A stretch of DNA of 43,587 nucleotides from an uncultured Parafilimonas sp. (GCA_903882935.1 CAIRZB010000036.1:1-43587); one strand, 5' to 3'; positions 17,234 through 26,793 are shown, counted from the first letter of the stretch. The notes: generated by a model from the letters alone, not told the origin. Program-made: numbers and translations.

Positions 17234-19129
17234 ATGCAAAAAACAACACTAGTAAGAGATATTATAACCATTTTTTGTTTTTTTATTGCGGTCATCGCAA
17301 AGGCGCAATCTGTCTCGGTATTGGTCGGCCAATGGAACACCGTTAAGCAGCAAGCTGGCTACCAAACCCAGCGCCAAACCGTTGACTTGCTTAATAGTTT
17401 AAGCACAAAATATATATACAACAACCCCGACAGTGGCCTGTATTACGCCAAATTAGCGATGGTTTTTGCAAAAAAACAACAATACGCTGTAGGACGGGTA
17501 CGCGCCATGAACAACATAGGCAAAGGCTACTATGTGCGGGGCAGTTATGACTCGTCGCTCATCATCTCCGACAGTGCACTTAAATTGAGCGAAACAATAC
17601 ATGACAGTTTGGAGATGGGGATTGCCGAATGTAACATTGGGCTTGTTTACCTAGGCCACCAGGAATTTGATAAAGCAATAAAGCAATTTACCAAGGCACT
17701 GGCCATTGAAACCAGCATCAACGACAGTTTGCAAATGACCAAAAACCTGTTTGACTTAGGTTTATGCTTTGATGAAACTGGTAATTATGCCAAGGCCGTT
17801 GATTTTCTTACCAAAGCCATAAGCACAGACCCTTCCACAGAAGACCATCATATAACAGCTATGGCGTACAATCGCTTGGGCAAAACAGCATTTGACGAAA
17901 AAAACTTTGTGAAAGGCATTGAATATTACGAAAAAGTGCTCAATTACCGGTTATACTCCGATACATGGGAAACAGCGTTTGCATGCCAGGGCTTGGCTGA
18001 GATTTATTATGCCTTGGGGCAACATGAAAAAGCTGTTGCGTACGCCCAAAAAGGATTTGAGGCCGCCAAAAGCATGCATGCTAAATGGGATGCTGAGCAG
18101 GCATTAGCCATACTGGCCAAAAGCCAGGCGGCTGCCGGGGATTTTAAAAATGCTTACCAATACCAAGTGCTTGACCAATTGTATAAAGACAGTATTAACG
18201 ATGAGGCTAAGCAGCAAGTGGAGAGTTATTTTAAATTACAGTCAAAATAAGCGGCCAATGCGGCATTAGAAAAAGAGAACACTTTAATACAAGAAAAGAT
18301 AAGGTTAACATGGCTTATGAATATTGTGATTAGCATGTTCGCCTTTTCGCTGGTTTTATTGATTGGTTTATTGTGGCGAAGCTATAGGGCAAAGCTGCGA
18401 TTGAACAAATCGTTGGTGGAGAAGAATGAGCGTATAAGTGACTTAAACCTAATGAAGGACCGGCTTTTTTCTGTAGTAAGCCATGATCTTCGCGGGCCAA
18501 TGGCATCCCTATAGCAAACGTTGAATTATATAAACGAACACGAATTAACTGCCGATCAACAACGGTCATTGCTGGGAAGTTTGGGCAACCAACTCGCGGT
18601 GTCAAGCCAAATGTTGAATAATTTGCTAACCTGGGCTGCCAACCAGCGGGAGGGCATGGTGGCCGACATTCAAAAAATGGCCCCCGATATTATTGTAAAA
18701 GAGGTACTGGCTGTTTTTGAACCAATAGCACAAAAAAAGAACATTGGCATAGCCTACAACCCTTACCATGCAACAATGTTGATGGCAGATGAAAGCCAAT
18801 ATAGAATTATTGTACAAAACCTACTGAGCAATGCCATAAAGTTTACCCCAGAAGGCGGCCGTATAAACATATATTTTACCCATGCTTTCGGGTTGGTAAA
18901 AATACATATAAGTGATTCTGGCGTTGGCATAGCCAAAGAAAAACTAAGTAAGCTGTTTAACAGTTTTGGAACGGCTATTACAAGCTATGGCACAGGCAAA
19001 GAAAAAGGCACTGGTATAGGCCTGATGATAGTGAAGGAGTTTACCGACCAAAACAAAGGCACCGTAACTGTTGAAAGTGAAGAAGGCACGGGCACAACAT
19101 TCAGCGTGTCGTTTCCTGCGGCCGAATAA
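17234..19129 (+). pseudogene. TPR sensor histidine kinase interrupted by two in-frame stop codons
   Basis: One frame from ATG 17234 to 19129 encodes a full kinase of about 631 codons. It has a signal peptide (about 1-24), TPR repeats (about 50-330), a membrane helix (MFAFSLVLLIGLLW, encoded near 18336), an H-box SVVSHDLRGP with His417, an N-box NLLSNAIKFTPEGG, and G-boxes DSGVGIA and GTGIGL. TAA at codon 339 (18248-18250) and TAG at codon 427 (18512-18514) interrupt it with no frameshift. Both fit a C-to-T change from a glutamine codon (CAA, CAG). The first product would be a secreted TPR protein without a kinase. The rest looks well preserved, so the loss should be recent. The kinase ends 11 bases before a convergent regulator gene. 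Confidence 0.85.
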
Positions 19130-19140
19130 GCCAGGTGGGT

Positions 19141-19872
19141 TTAAATACCCAGCACTTCTTTTAGCTTAATATAGCCGGCCTTGCTTACAGGTAGCCTTGC
19201 GCCGGTACTTAAAAGTACCAAGTGGCTGTCTTTCTCGTATGGGTCTATGCGGGTAATCAGTTGGGTATTGATGATGTACGAGCGGTGTACCCGCACAAAA
19301 TTTTGTTGCAATGCGTCTTCAAAATGTTGCATTGTTTTCTTTTTTAAAAATGCGCCTTCCTGCGTGTGTATTTTTACATAATCATCCGCCGCTTCTAAAT
19401 AATGAATAGAAGGGATGGGGATGATTTTAATTTTACCGCCGTCTTTCAGCACTATCCGGCTGGCCTGTATGGGGGATGTGCTTACCGATTCCAGCAAAGC
19501 CTGTGTTTGTTCGGGCTTTGGTTTTTGTTCCTGCAAAAATTTCTGCATGGCTTTGTTAAAACGCTCCTTGCTAAATGGTTTAAGCAGGTAGTCTACCGCG
19601 TGGGTCTCAAATGCTTTTATGGCAAACTCTTCAAAAGCGGTCGCAAAAATTATGGCCGGTGGGTTTTCAATCAGCTCAAGCATCTCAAAACCGTTTATTT
19701 TTGGCATCTGTATATCCAAAAACACCAAGTTTGGCTGGTATTGCTGAATGGCCTTTACCCCGGCAAAACCATCATTACACTCTTGCACCACGTCCATGTC
19801 TGGGTAAGCTTGCAAGTATTCTTTTACCATCATCCTGGCCAATGGCTCGTCATCTATTATAACTACTTTCAT
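19141..19872 (-). CDS. LytTR-family response regulator
   Basis: The 243-residue regulator has a receiver domain (about 1-115) with acidic IIDDEP, phospho-acceptor Asp53 (LVFLDIQMP) and Lys98 (LLKPF). A C-terminal LytTR DNA-binding domain (about 140-240) contains IHYLEAADDYVKIHTQEG and FVRVHRSYIIN. It should be phosphorylated by the LytS-type kinase encoded 8 bases upstream in the same operon. Targets are unknown; the adjacent LiaF-like genes suggest envelope stress. Confidence 0.93.
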   Translation of the reverse strand: MKVVIIDDEPLARMMVKEYLQAYPDMDVVQECNDGFAGVKAIQQYQPNLVFLDIQMPKINGFEMLELIENPPAIIFATAFEEFAIKAFETHAVDYLLKPFSKERFNKAMQKFLQEQKPKPEQTQALLESVSTSPIQASRIVLKDGGKIKIIPIPSIHYLEAADDYVKIHTQEGAFLKKKTMQHFEDALQQNFVRVHRSYIINTQLITRIDPYEKDSHLVLLSTGARLPVSKAGYIKLKEVLGI

Positions 19873-19880
19873 AACGGTTT

Positions 19881-20921
19881 TTATGTAAGCTGAGGTATGT
19901 AAATGGTTGTAGTAAATATATCGTTTTCTGTTTTTGTTTGTAATAAGTCGTGCCTGGCAAACAGTAAAAATAGCCGCCTTTTTATACTGGCCAGCCCAAA
20001 GCCGGTGCCTTGCAAAGGCTGCGATGTTTCGGGGTCAAACGGGTTTTGTATAGTTACCTGCAGCATCGTTTCAACCACGTTGGCCTGTATGTGTATACAT
20101 ACATCATCCACTGTGTCGTAAAGGCCAAATTTAATGGCATTTTCCACCACTGGCTGCAGCAGTAGGGATGGCAGTTTTGTTTGCAACGCCGCCTCATCGT
20201 GTTCAATACTTGTTTGAAGCCTGTGGCCGAAACGTACTTTTTCTATATCAAGGTATAAGGCAAGGTATTCTAATTCTTCCTTCAACGTACTCCATTGGTG
20301 TTCGTCTTTACGCAGCGTGCCACGTAAAAAATCTGACAGTTGTTGTATCATGTGCCGCGCTTTCTCTGGCTGGCTGCCTATGAGCGCGCTGATTGAATTG
20401 AGGCTATTGAATAAAAAATGTGGTTGCAGCTGTTGTCTAAGCTTAAATAACTCTGCTTCCTTGGTTAATTTTTCGGCGTCAATTTTGCGTTGGTTCATCA
20501 ATTGCTGGTCCTCTTGGGTATACCACAACAAGCCCACCATGCTCATGCAGCCTACCAATAAAAATGAAATGCCAAAACGTATGGCTAACCCGTCTTCAAA
20601 AACCTGAATAAAATGTGCGTCTTTGCCAAGCAATAACTTTACCAACCATTTTGATATAAAAAGGCATAACCCACTTATGGCCAGGCTAATGATAAGCACA
20701 TAATAGTATTTTTCCTGCTTGGGCAGGTAATAGCGCATGTTGTTGATGATAAACATGCAACAAGCCCCCAACAACCCAAAGGTTAAAACACTTTCAACAA
20801 TAGCTTGTGGAAAGGTTACATTTTGTTGCAACAATATGGCGGCCCTTATGGTGGCGCAAACCGCCCACCAAATTATATTAATCCGTACAAGGCTTTTAAC
20901 GGCTGTGGTGGTATTAGCCAA
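19881..20921 (-). CDS. LytS-type sensor histidine kinase (His_kinase family)
   Basis: The 346-residue membrane kinase has four hydrophobic helices in about residues 11-135. The His_kinase motif QLQPHFLFNSLNSISALIG follows, with His168. A C-terminal ATPase domain has VVENAIKFGLYD and GTGFGLASIKRRL. It should phosphorylate the LytTR regulator directly downstream. The first available start is TTG at 20921, 7 bases after the stop of the DUF4288 gene, so translation is likely coupled. No ATG start occurs before the membrane region. The ligand is unknown. Confidence 0.88.
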   Translation of the reverse strand: MANTTTAVKSLVRINIIWWAVCATIRAAILLQQNVTFPQAIVESVLTFGLLGACCMFIINNMRYYLPKQEKYYYVLIISLAISGLCLFISKWLVKLLLGKDAHFIQVFEDGLAIRFGISFLLVGCMSMVGLLWYTQEDQQLMNQRKIDAEKLTKEAELFKLRQQLQPHFLFNSLNSISALIGSQPEKARHMIQQLSDFLRGTLRKDEHQWSTLKEELEYLALYLDIEKVRFGHRLQTSIEHDEAALQTKLPSLLLQPVVENAIKFGLYDTVDDVCIHIQANVVETMLQVTIQNPFDPETSQPLQGTGFGLASIKRRLFLLFARHDLLQTKTENDIFTTTIYIPQLT

Positions 20922-20928
20922 AGTATTA

Positions 20929-21288
20929 TTAGTTTAACCTTATTGTTTTGTGCATGCTGCTTTCCATTAAATGCTTTGCCCTCAAATGCACCAGCATAAT
21001 GTAAATATCAGCGTATTCTTCTTCCTTAATGCGGCTGTACATCTCTGCGCCGTCGGCAAGGTCGTTCAATATATGTACTTCGCTTACATCTATAAACTTC
21101 CAGTGCACGGGTTTATAGGTGTTGTTTAAAAAATTGTCTTGCTCGCGTTCGCCCATCAGCCTCGCTTTTTGAAAAGCATGTAGGTCGTCATCGGCTTTTA
21201 TAAGGCGCAGCTGTTCGTCAAACTGTGCGGTATGGTTACCATCCCCGCACAGTATGCGGTAAATAAGTTTAGCAAGGTACCATTTCAT
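20929..21288 (-). CDS. DUF4288-family protein
   Basis: The 119-residue soluble protein begins MKWYLAKLIYRILCGDGNHT and contains QFDEQLRLIKADDDLHAFQKA and WKFIDVSEVHIL, a pattern I associate with the DUF4288 family. Its function is unknown. It sits between the LiaF-like genes and the LytS/LytR pair, 7 bases before the kinase start, so it is probably co-transcribed with them. Confidence 0.75.
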   Translation of the reverse strand: MKWYLAKLIYRILCGDGNHTAQFDEQLRLIKADDDLHAFQKARLMGEREQDNFLNNTYKPVHWKFIDVSEVHILNDLADGAEMYSRIKEEEYADIYIMLVHLRAKHLMESSMHKTIRLN

Positions 21289-21417
21289 AGCCTAAGTTTT
21301 GGTGTTGTTATTTTCTGATTGCTTTGGGAAATAATGGGTAAATAAGCTGATGTTCATTGTGTATTTGCTTGGTAGTGCCCCCGCTTTTTTACCAAGTGTA
21401 GGGGCGTAGCTTTTTGC

Positions 21418-22131
21418 CTAGCAACTAATTATGATGATGTTGCCTAATATCGCTGTTCCGTCAAGTACTATTACTTTTTCTTCTTTTGCAATAGGGTTAT
21501 TGTGTACGTTTTTATGCCGTACATCGCCCAAAACAGCCGTAATGTTGTTGCGCATTATCCAACTTTCGGGAATGTAAATTTTGGTATTGCCCAAAACTGC
21601 GGTTACATCAATATGTGCAGTGCCTTGTAGGCCGGCCTCCCGTAAATCAATCAATGTATTACCCAATATGCTTGTTGCTTCAGCGGCCTTAAAGTGTTGG
21701 CTGTTAATGAAGCGCTTGGTATTGCACAAAAAGCTGTCGGCGGTTACAACGTCCCCTGCTTCGTTATCACCTAACAGGCCCTTTTTTTGTGCCGGGTAAG
21801 GGCGGCTGCGTTGCTTGGCCATTAATATAAAGCCCGCCAAAATAACCAGGCCGGGGCCGGCATATTTTTCTAGGTTTAGCCACGAGGCCTGTTGTAAAGC
21901 CGTTAGGTACACCCCAACCACCACCGGTATTAGCCAAAAAAGAGTTCTAAACCTTTGGTAAATACCCAGTAAAAGACCGCCTGCCACTATTACGGCTTGC
22001 CAACTTGCCAACCAGGTAGGAATGTTGTAATTAAGCCTTACAGCGGCTGCAATTAAGCCTGCAGTGGTTAAAAACAAACCCAGCCAAACAGTGCTTACGG
22101 GCTTTTGTGATATTGTTTTATCTTTTTCCAT
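21418..22131 (-). CDS. LiaF-like membrane protein, copy 2
   Basis: The 237-residue protein has about four membrane helices in residues 14-105 (VWLGLFLTTAGLIAAAV, AVIVAGGLLLGIY, FWLIPVVVGVYL, GLVILAGFILMA). A C-terminal beta-rich domain repeats a motif of the type 'ILGNTLIDLREA', 'VLGNTKIYIPE', 'VLGDVRHK', 'ILGNIIII'. This is the LiaF / cell-wall-active-antibiotic-response domain (DUF2154 type). In Firmicutes LiaF represses a kinase that senses cell-wall damage; here it lies in the same strand block as a LytS/LytR pair. It starts 25 bases after the paralogue upstream. Confidence 0.82.
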   Translation of the reverse strand: MEKDKTISQKPVSTVWLGLFLTTAGLIAAAVRLNYNIPTWLASWQAVIVAGGLLLGIYQRFRTLFWLIPVVVGVYLTALQQASWLNLEKYAGPGLVILAGFILMAKQRSRPYPAQKKGLLGDNEAGDVVTADSFLCNTKRFINSQHFKAAEATSILGNTLIDLREAGLQGTAHIDVTAVLGNTKIYIPESWIMRNNITAVLGDVRHKNVHNNPIAKEEKVIVLDGTAILGNIIIISC

Positions 22132-22156
22132 TACAGTTGAGTTTGCTTGTATGTGG

Positions 22157-22960
22157 TTAGAAATTTCTTATTTCAATGCCGCCAAAAACTGCTGCGCCCG
22201 TTAGTACCAATGTTTTGTTGGGGTCAATGCTGGTAACGGCAACTGTTCTTTTATCTTCAATGCTGCCGAACACGGGGGTTACTTGGTTTTTTATGTCCCA
22301 GTGGGAGGGTACTGTTATTTTAGCCCCGCCAAAAACCATGGTTAGGTCCAGTATCACTGGGCTTTGCATGTCGGCCTGGCTAAAATCAATCTCAGCTCCC
22401 CCAAAAAAACAGGTAATGTCGCCCCCCCTGAAATTTTTTGACAAAACCACTTTTTTGGTGCCCCCGAAAATGTTGGTGGAATCAATATATTCACCATCAG
22501 TGGTGGAGGCGTTGTATGCCTTATTGGTGTCGTATTTTTGGTTCCATTTCTCCCAGTCATCTTTCCAGTCTTGTTTCCAGCCTTCTTTTATGCTGGCCCT
22601 CATGTTCCGCTTCCATTGTTGCTTGTCAAATCGGTCGTTTTTCCTTCTTACAATAAACATGATGCCTACCAATATTAACACGCCGGGCCACAAAAGTTCT
22701 TTAAGGCGGAATGCTTCGAATTGCTCATCAAGCAAAAAAGCGCTGCCGATAATAATCAGGATAAACCAAGTAGCATTTCTAAAATTGTGTTGAAAGCCAT
22801 TTAGCAGGCCTATGCCTATCAACAGCATAGGCCAAGTAAATATCCAATAGGGTAGGCCTACGCCCAATTTGTGTAAAAGCATTAGGCCGCCTACTATGAT
22901 GAGGAAAATGCCTGTCCATTCTTTGTGCCTTGGCCTTGCTGGTGGGGTATTCTGATCCAT
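22157..22960 (-). CDS. LiaF-like membrane protein, copy 1
   Basis: The 267-residue protein starts MDQNTPPARPRHKEWTGIF. Four helices follow (about residues 15-110), then a charged stretch with a Trp/Lys-rich segment (EGWKQDWKDDWEKWNQKYD), then the beta-helical LiaF C-terminal domain. That domain repeats 'IFGGTKKVVL', 'FFGGAEIDFS', 'VFGGAKITVP' and 'VFGGIEIRNF'. The ATG at 22960 is preferred; an upstream TTG would overlap the -7 box. It is the first gene of the minus-strand block that runs to the LytTR regulator. Confidence 0.84.
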   Translation of the reverse strand: MDQNTPPARPRHKEWTGIFLIIVGGLMLLHKLGVGLPYWIFTWPMLLIGIGLLNGFQHNFRNATWFILIIIGSAFLLDEQFEAFRLKELLWPGVLILVGIMFIVRRKNDRFDKQQWKRNMRASIKEGWKQDWKDDWEKWNQKYDTNKAYNASTTDGEYIDSTNIFGGTKKVVLSKNFRGGDITCFFGGAEIDFSQADMQSPVILDLTMVFGGAKITVPSHWDIKNQVTPVFGSIEDKRTVAVTSIDPNKTLVLTGAAVFGGIEIRNF

Positions 22961-22996
22961 GGAGTATATTTTTTGTGATGGATTAATTTGATGCAC

Positions 22997-23004
22997 CAAA
23001 AATA
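22997..23004 (-). promoter_or_regulatory. -7 box (TATTTTTG, minus strand) of the LiaF-like operon
   Basis: TATTTTTG on the minus strand matches TAnnTTTG and ends 36 bases before the ATG at 22960. No -33 TTG at the usual distance. It would drive the block of LiaF-like, DUF4288, kinase and regulator genes. Confidence 0.45.
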
Positions 23005-23192
23005 TACAGCTTATGGCAGGGCCGGAAGGGCAGGTAGGCGGCTGGGTACAAAAACGGCGGTAAATGGCGGGGTATTGTAGGCGAAAGCACTGCGCGGCCA
23101 GTGTAGGTTATTTGGTTTTTGCTACTTTTTATAACGGTTCAATTGGGGGGTGGGGCGTTTTATAACGATGTGGAACCTTTTCCGCAATTTAT

Positions 23193-23235
23193 AATTGGCA
23201 TTGCGGCCTGTTGTACAAAGGCCGCAATGCCAATT
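23193..23235 (-). terminator. Long perfect hairpin after the M20 amidohydrolase gene
   Basis: A 16-bp perfect stem (AATTGGCATTGCGGCC at 23193-23208, GGCCGCAATGCCAATT at 23220-23235) with an 11-base loop starts 6 bases past the stop codon. It is a likely terminator for the minus-strand gene, although the following tract is AT-rich rather than a pure T-run. Confidence 0.65.
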
Positions 23236-23241
23236 GCTTTA

Positions 23242-24696
23242 TCAATCCCTATAATTCAGCGCGGGCTTTCTGTCGCCCAGCAAAGCCTGGTATTTGTAAT
23301 TCCCTAGGGCGGCTTTGTATTCTTGGGTGGCTTTTTCAATAAGAGCATGGTCGGTAAAAAGGTCAATGGCAGTAAGTGCCATGGTTTTTGCTGCCACCAT
23401 TAAGCCTTTGGCACCAATATCCTTACTGCCGCAGGCAACAGCCTGCCAGCTATGGGCTGCGGTACCAGGCACCCAGGTGGCGGCTGTAAGCCCCACGGTG
23501 GGTACGGCATAACTTACGTCTCCCACGTCGGTGGAGCCTGTGGATGCGTCGGCCGCATTAAGGGTGGTTTTAATGCTGTCTGCTGTTGCTATGGCCGGTG
23601 CCTTATAGTTAAAGGTGGCCTGTATTTTTTGGGCAAAGGCAGTTTCCTCAGCGGTGTATTTCACGCCACCCACCTGTAACAGGTTTTTTTGCATGGCATC
23701 GGCCAGGGTGTTATTCAGCAGCAGGTCGTGCGTGCCGCCGATTATTTCATAATCCATGGTGGTTTCGGTGCCTTCGGCGGCCCCATTGGCTGCTTTTACC
23801 ACCCTTTTAAATATTTCGCGCACCATGTCTTTTTCAGGGTGGCGCACATAGTAGTACACTTCAGCAAAGTCGGGTACCACGTTGGGTGCCTTGCCCCCGT
23901 TGGTAATTACGTAGTGTATGCGGGTTTGTTGGGGTATGTGTTCACGCATCATGTTAACCATATAGTCCATGGCTTCTACCGCATCCAGTGCCGAGCGGCC
24001 TTTTTCAGGTGCGGCTGCTGCATGCGCGGCTATGCCATGAAACCTGAACTTGGCAGAAATATTGGCCAGTGCGCTTACCTTGGTAACCTCGTTGGCATCG
24101 CCCGGGTGCCAGTGAATAATGGCATCGGCATCATTAAACAAACCGGCCCTTACCATATACACCTTGCCAGAGCCGCCTTCTTCCGCCGGGCACCCAAATA
24201 CCTTAACAGTACCTTTAAGTTTGCCTTCGGCAATCAGCTTTTCTATTTCAATGCCCGCCGCTATTGATGCTGTGCCAAACAGGTTATGCCCGCAGCCATG
24301 GCCTGCCGGTTTACCTGCCAGCGGTGTTTTTGCCGCCACACTGTCTTGCGCTAAGCCGGGCAATGCGTCAAATTCGGCCAATATGCCAATTACCGGTTTG
24401 CCGCTGCCATACTGGGCGACAAATGCGGTGGGTATGCCAGCAACGCCTGCTTCAACAGTAAAGCCGTTGTCTTTTAGGGTTTGCTGCAACAATGCCGAGC
24501 TTTTGTATTCCTTATAACCCACTTCGGCATAGTCCCAAATTTGTACGGCAATTTTTTTATAGTTTTCGTAGCCTGCCTGCAAATCTGTAATAGCAGTGGT
24601 TTTAATGGCAGGTGCTACTGGTTTCTTTTGTGCAGTACAAATAATGAATGACCCTAGTACTGGCAAAGCTGTAAGCAATAACAGTTTTTTAATCAT
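23242..24696 (-). CDS. Secreted M20-family amidohydrolase (AbgB-like)
   Basis: The 484-residue protein starts with a signal peptide (MIKKLLLLTALPVLGSFIICTAQ). The M20 catalytic part has GILAEFDALPGL, the metal motif GHGCGHN, and CPAEEGGSGK with the general-base Glu. The dimerisation insert starts near AKFRFHGIAAHAAAAPEKGRS. The layout is that of aminobenzoyl-glutamate hydrolase subunit B (AbgB) and related amidohydrolases, which cleave an N-acyl or peptide bond. Export to the periplasm suggests a peptide or N-acyl amino acid substrate. It appears monocistronic. Confidence 0.87.
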   Translation of the reverse strand: MIKKLLLLTALPVLGSFIICTAQKKPVAPAIKTTAITDLQAGYENYKKIAVQIWDYAEVGYKEYKSSALLQQTLKDNGFTVEAGVAGIPTAFVAQYGSGKPVIGILAEFDALPGLAQDSVAAKTPLAGKPAGHGCGHNLFGTASIAAGIEIEKLIAEGKLKGTVKVFGCPAEEGGSGKVYMVRAGLFNDADAIIHWHPGDANEVTKVSALANISAKFRFHGIAAHAAAAPEKGRSALDAVEAMDYMVNMMREHIPQQTRIHYVITNGGKAPNVVPDFAEVYYYVRHPEKDMVREIFKRVVKAANGAAEGTETTMDYEIIGGTHDLLLNNTLADAMQKNLLQVGGVKYTAEETAFAQKIQATFNYKAPAIATADSIKTTLNAADASTGSTDVGDVSYAVPTVGLTAATWVPGTAAHSWQAVACGSKDIGAKGLMVAAKTMALTAIDLFTDHALIEKATQEYKAALGNYKYQALLGDRKPALNYRD

Positions 24697-24819
24697 GGCG
24701 GTTTTTTTTAAGAGGTAATTGAATGTACGTGCCTGCTTGGCCCAACAACATTGTTAGGCGTACTTATAACTTTGCTCTCATGGTTGTACTATCAAAGTAA
24801 ACAACATACAAAAGAAAAA

Positions 24820-24858
24820 GGCATTATTGTAGTGCCGTTAAGCCAAAACAATAATGCC
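24820..24858. repeat. Hairpin-forming inverted repeat in an intergenic region
   Basis: GGCATTATTGT (24820-24830) and ACAATAATGCC (24848-24858) pair perfectly over 11 bp with a 17-base loop. The nonamer GCCGTTAAG is also repeated at 24834 and 24856. It lies upstream of the amidohydrolase and downstream of the nucleotidyltransferase, both on the minus strand. Its role is unclear. Confidence 0.5.
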
Positions 24859-24923
24859 GTTAAGTTAAGTAAGGATGCCGGCAATTTGCTATGCCAGGCA
24901 ATTTTTTTTAGAAACAACCTCGG

Positions 24924-25823
24924 CTATGCCCATAAATTACCCGGGTACAGGCCGCTCTTCACCAATGCATCAATGCTGGCCTGTACTACTGGGGCATCTT
25001 CTTTGTAAGTAACCCCAAACCATTTAGCACTGGTAGGTATCAGTTCAATAACCCCCAAGCCCGACTTAATGTAGTGGTCGGCCATGGTGGGTATCAAAAA
25101 CTCCCCTTTGGCGGTATGTATATTTTTGTCTAAAAATAGTTGGAACTCACTCTCGCACATGTCAATATACGCTGGTGCAAAGCAGAAAAAGTTCATGCTC
25201 ACCTTTGTGCTTTCCGGTAGTTCGGTAAGGGTGTCATTGTCTTCGTAAACAATGGTATCTTCCTTACGGTAAATCTTAAGACGTTCGTCTATACCTGTCA
25301 TTTCATTTTGGGCGTTGGTGGCAATTACGCCACGGCTAACGCTGCCGTTATCGCTTAATGTGTTGGCCAGTTCGTAGCCTAACACAGCCATTTTTTTATC
25401 GGTACACCTGTTCAATAAAAACTCATAGGCCTTTATAAACGCATCCCTGCCGTAAAAGTCATCCGCATTTATTACCGCAAAAGGGCCGGTAACAGCGCCT
25501 TTGCAACAAAGCACGGCATGGGCGGTACCCCAAGGTTTAACCCTTTCTGCAGGCAGCTCCCTTGTGCCTAAAAAGGAGGTAAGGCTTTGGTAAACATAGC
25601 TCGTTTCAATTTTGCCGGCCAGCTTGGGTTCAAAAATAGCCTTAAAGTTTTCAGCAAAGTCTTCCCGTATAATAAAAACCACCTTGGTGAAACCTGCCCC
25701 GATGGCATCGTAAATTGAGTAGTCCATAATAGTTTCGCCAGAGGGGCCGAAAGACTGTGTTTGTTTCATACTGCCGTAGCGGCTGGCCATGCCTGCGGCT
25801 AGGATAACGAGCGTAGGTTGCAT
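24924..25823 (-). CDS. Sugar-phosphate-type nucleotidyltransferase
   Basis: The 299-residue cytoplasmic enzyme has the N-terminal NTP-binding motif LVILAAGMASRYGSMKQ followed by FGPSGETIMDYSIYDA, and FAVINADDFYGRDAF, which holds the metal-binding Asp of the GT-A-like fold. The family transfers a nucleotide to a sugar phosphate. The substrate cannot be deduced, and no sugar pathway genes are nearby. It diverges from the PLP enzyme at 25891 with 67 bp between starts. Confidence 0.85.
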   Translation of the reverse strand: MQPTLVILAAGMASRYGSMKQTQSFGPSGETIMDYSIYDAIGAGFTKVVFIIREDFAENFKAIFEPKLAGKIETSYVYQSLTSFLGTRELPAERVKPWGTAHAVLCCKGAVTGPFAVINADDFYGRDAFIKAYEFLLNRCTDKKMAVLGYELANTLSDNGSVSRGVIATNAQNEMTGIDERLKIYRKEDTIVYEDNDTLTELPESTKVSMNFFCFAPAYIDMCESEFQLFLDKNIHTAKGEFLIPTMADHYIKSGLGVIELIPTSAKWFGVTYKEDAPVVQASIDALVKSGLYPGNLWA

Positions 25824-25890
25824 ATTGGACGTTTTGTTTTTTTGAAAATGCTACAATTAACACTGTAGATTGCAATATTAATTGGTAATA

Positions 25891-26793
25891 ATGTGTTTGC
25901 AAAATAAACTGGTTTTAAAAAACATTAAGATACAAGGCTTTTACGCTGGTTGGTTAACGGAAAACACTGGCATAGATGTGTTGCGCATTGATGAGTTGCA
26001 CCCAGTGGTAAGCGGCAACAAGTATTTTAAGTTGAAGTATTACTTGTTGGATGCTTTGCAAACTGGTTGCCATACGGTGGCTACTTTTGGCGGGGCCTAC
26101 TCAAACCACATTGTGGCGGCAGCGTTTGCCTGCCGGGAGTACGGGCTTAACAGCGTTGGCATAATACGGGGCCAAAAACCTGCCACGCCATCGCACACGT
26201 TAACCCAAGCGGAAGGTTATGGCATGCAATTGCAATTTGTTAGCCGGGCGCACTTTAAAAACAGGCAGCCCCTGCACCAAAGCGGCAACGGGGTTTACTT
26301 TGTTGGCGAGGGGGGCTACGGCGCATTGGGGGCCAAAGGTGCTGCTGAGATATTGCAATGCGTGCCAGATAGCCAGTATTATACGCATATAGTTTGCGCG
26401 CTGGGTACGGGTACCATGTTTGCCGGGCTGGTAAACGGCAGCAGCCCGCACCAAACAGTAATTGGCATAAGTGTGCTTAAAAATAATTTTTCCATAGCCG
26501 ATGAGGTTAAGTTGTTGATTAACAACAATAACAGCCATGGCCAGTACAATATTGTACATGGCAACCATTTTGGGGGCTATGCAAAGCACCCGCCAAACCT
26601 TATTGGGTTTATGAATGAATTATGGACTGCCCACATGCTGCCCACTGATATTGTTTACACCAGCAAAGCTTTTTATGCGTTGAGGCAAATGGTTATTGAA
26701 AAGTTAATTGATGCTGGCAGCAGGGTTTTATTTGTGCATAGCGGGGGGTTGCAAGGCAACGCATCGCTACCAGCCGGCGTATTATCATATTAA
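25891..26793 (+). CDS. PLP-dependent ACC deaminase / D-cysteine desulfhydrase family enzyme
   Basis: The 300-residue protein belongs to the tryptophan-synthase-beta fold group. The Schiff-base lysine is predicted as Lys44 in SGNKYFKLKY. FGGAYSNHIVAAAFA (residues 66-80) holds the Ser-Asn-His that contacts substrate and cofactor. The glycine-rich phosphate loop is seen as ALGTGTMFAGL. Members either deaminate 1-aminocyclopropane-1-carboxylate or desulfurate D-cysteine; D-cysteine desulfhydrase activity is more usual in bacteria without plant association. The start at ATG 25891 is preferred over an upstream TTG. Confidence 0.84.
   Translation: MCLQNKLVLKNIKIQGFYAGWLTENTGIDVLRIDELHPVVSGNKYFKLKYYLLDALQTGCHTVATFGGAYSNHIVAAAFACREYGLNSVGIIRGQKPATPSHTLTQAEGYGMQLQFVSRAHFKNRQPLHQSGNGVYFVGEGGYGALGAKGAAEILQCVPDSQYYTHIVCALGTGTMFAGLVNGSSPHQTVIGISVLKNNFSIADEVKLLINNNNSHGQYNIVHGNHFGGYAKHPPNLIGFMNELWTAHMLPTDIVYTSKAFYALRQMVIEKLIDAGSRVLFVHSGGLQGNASLPAGVLSY

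Noticed and set aside
18248-18514. Recoded stop codons or an alternative genetic code
   Set aside because: All other genes in the window end normally at TAA, TAG or TGA, so two nonsense mutations in a decaying kinase are simpler.
24751-25008. An 85-codon open frame between the amidohydrolase and the nucleotidyltransferase
   Set aside because: It starts with TTG, runs into the antisense end of the nucleotidyltransferase, and covers a hairpin. No family was recognised.
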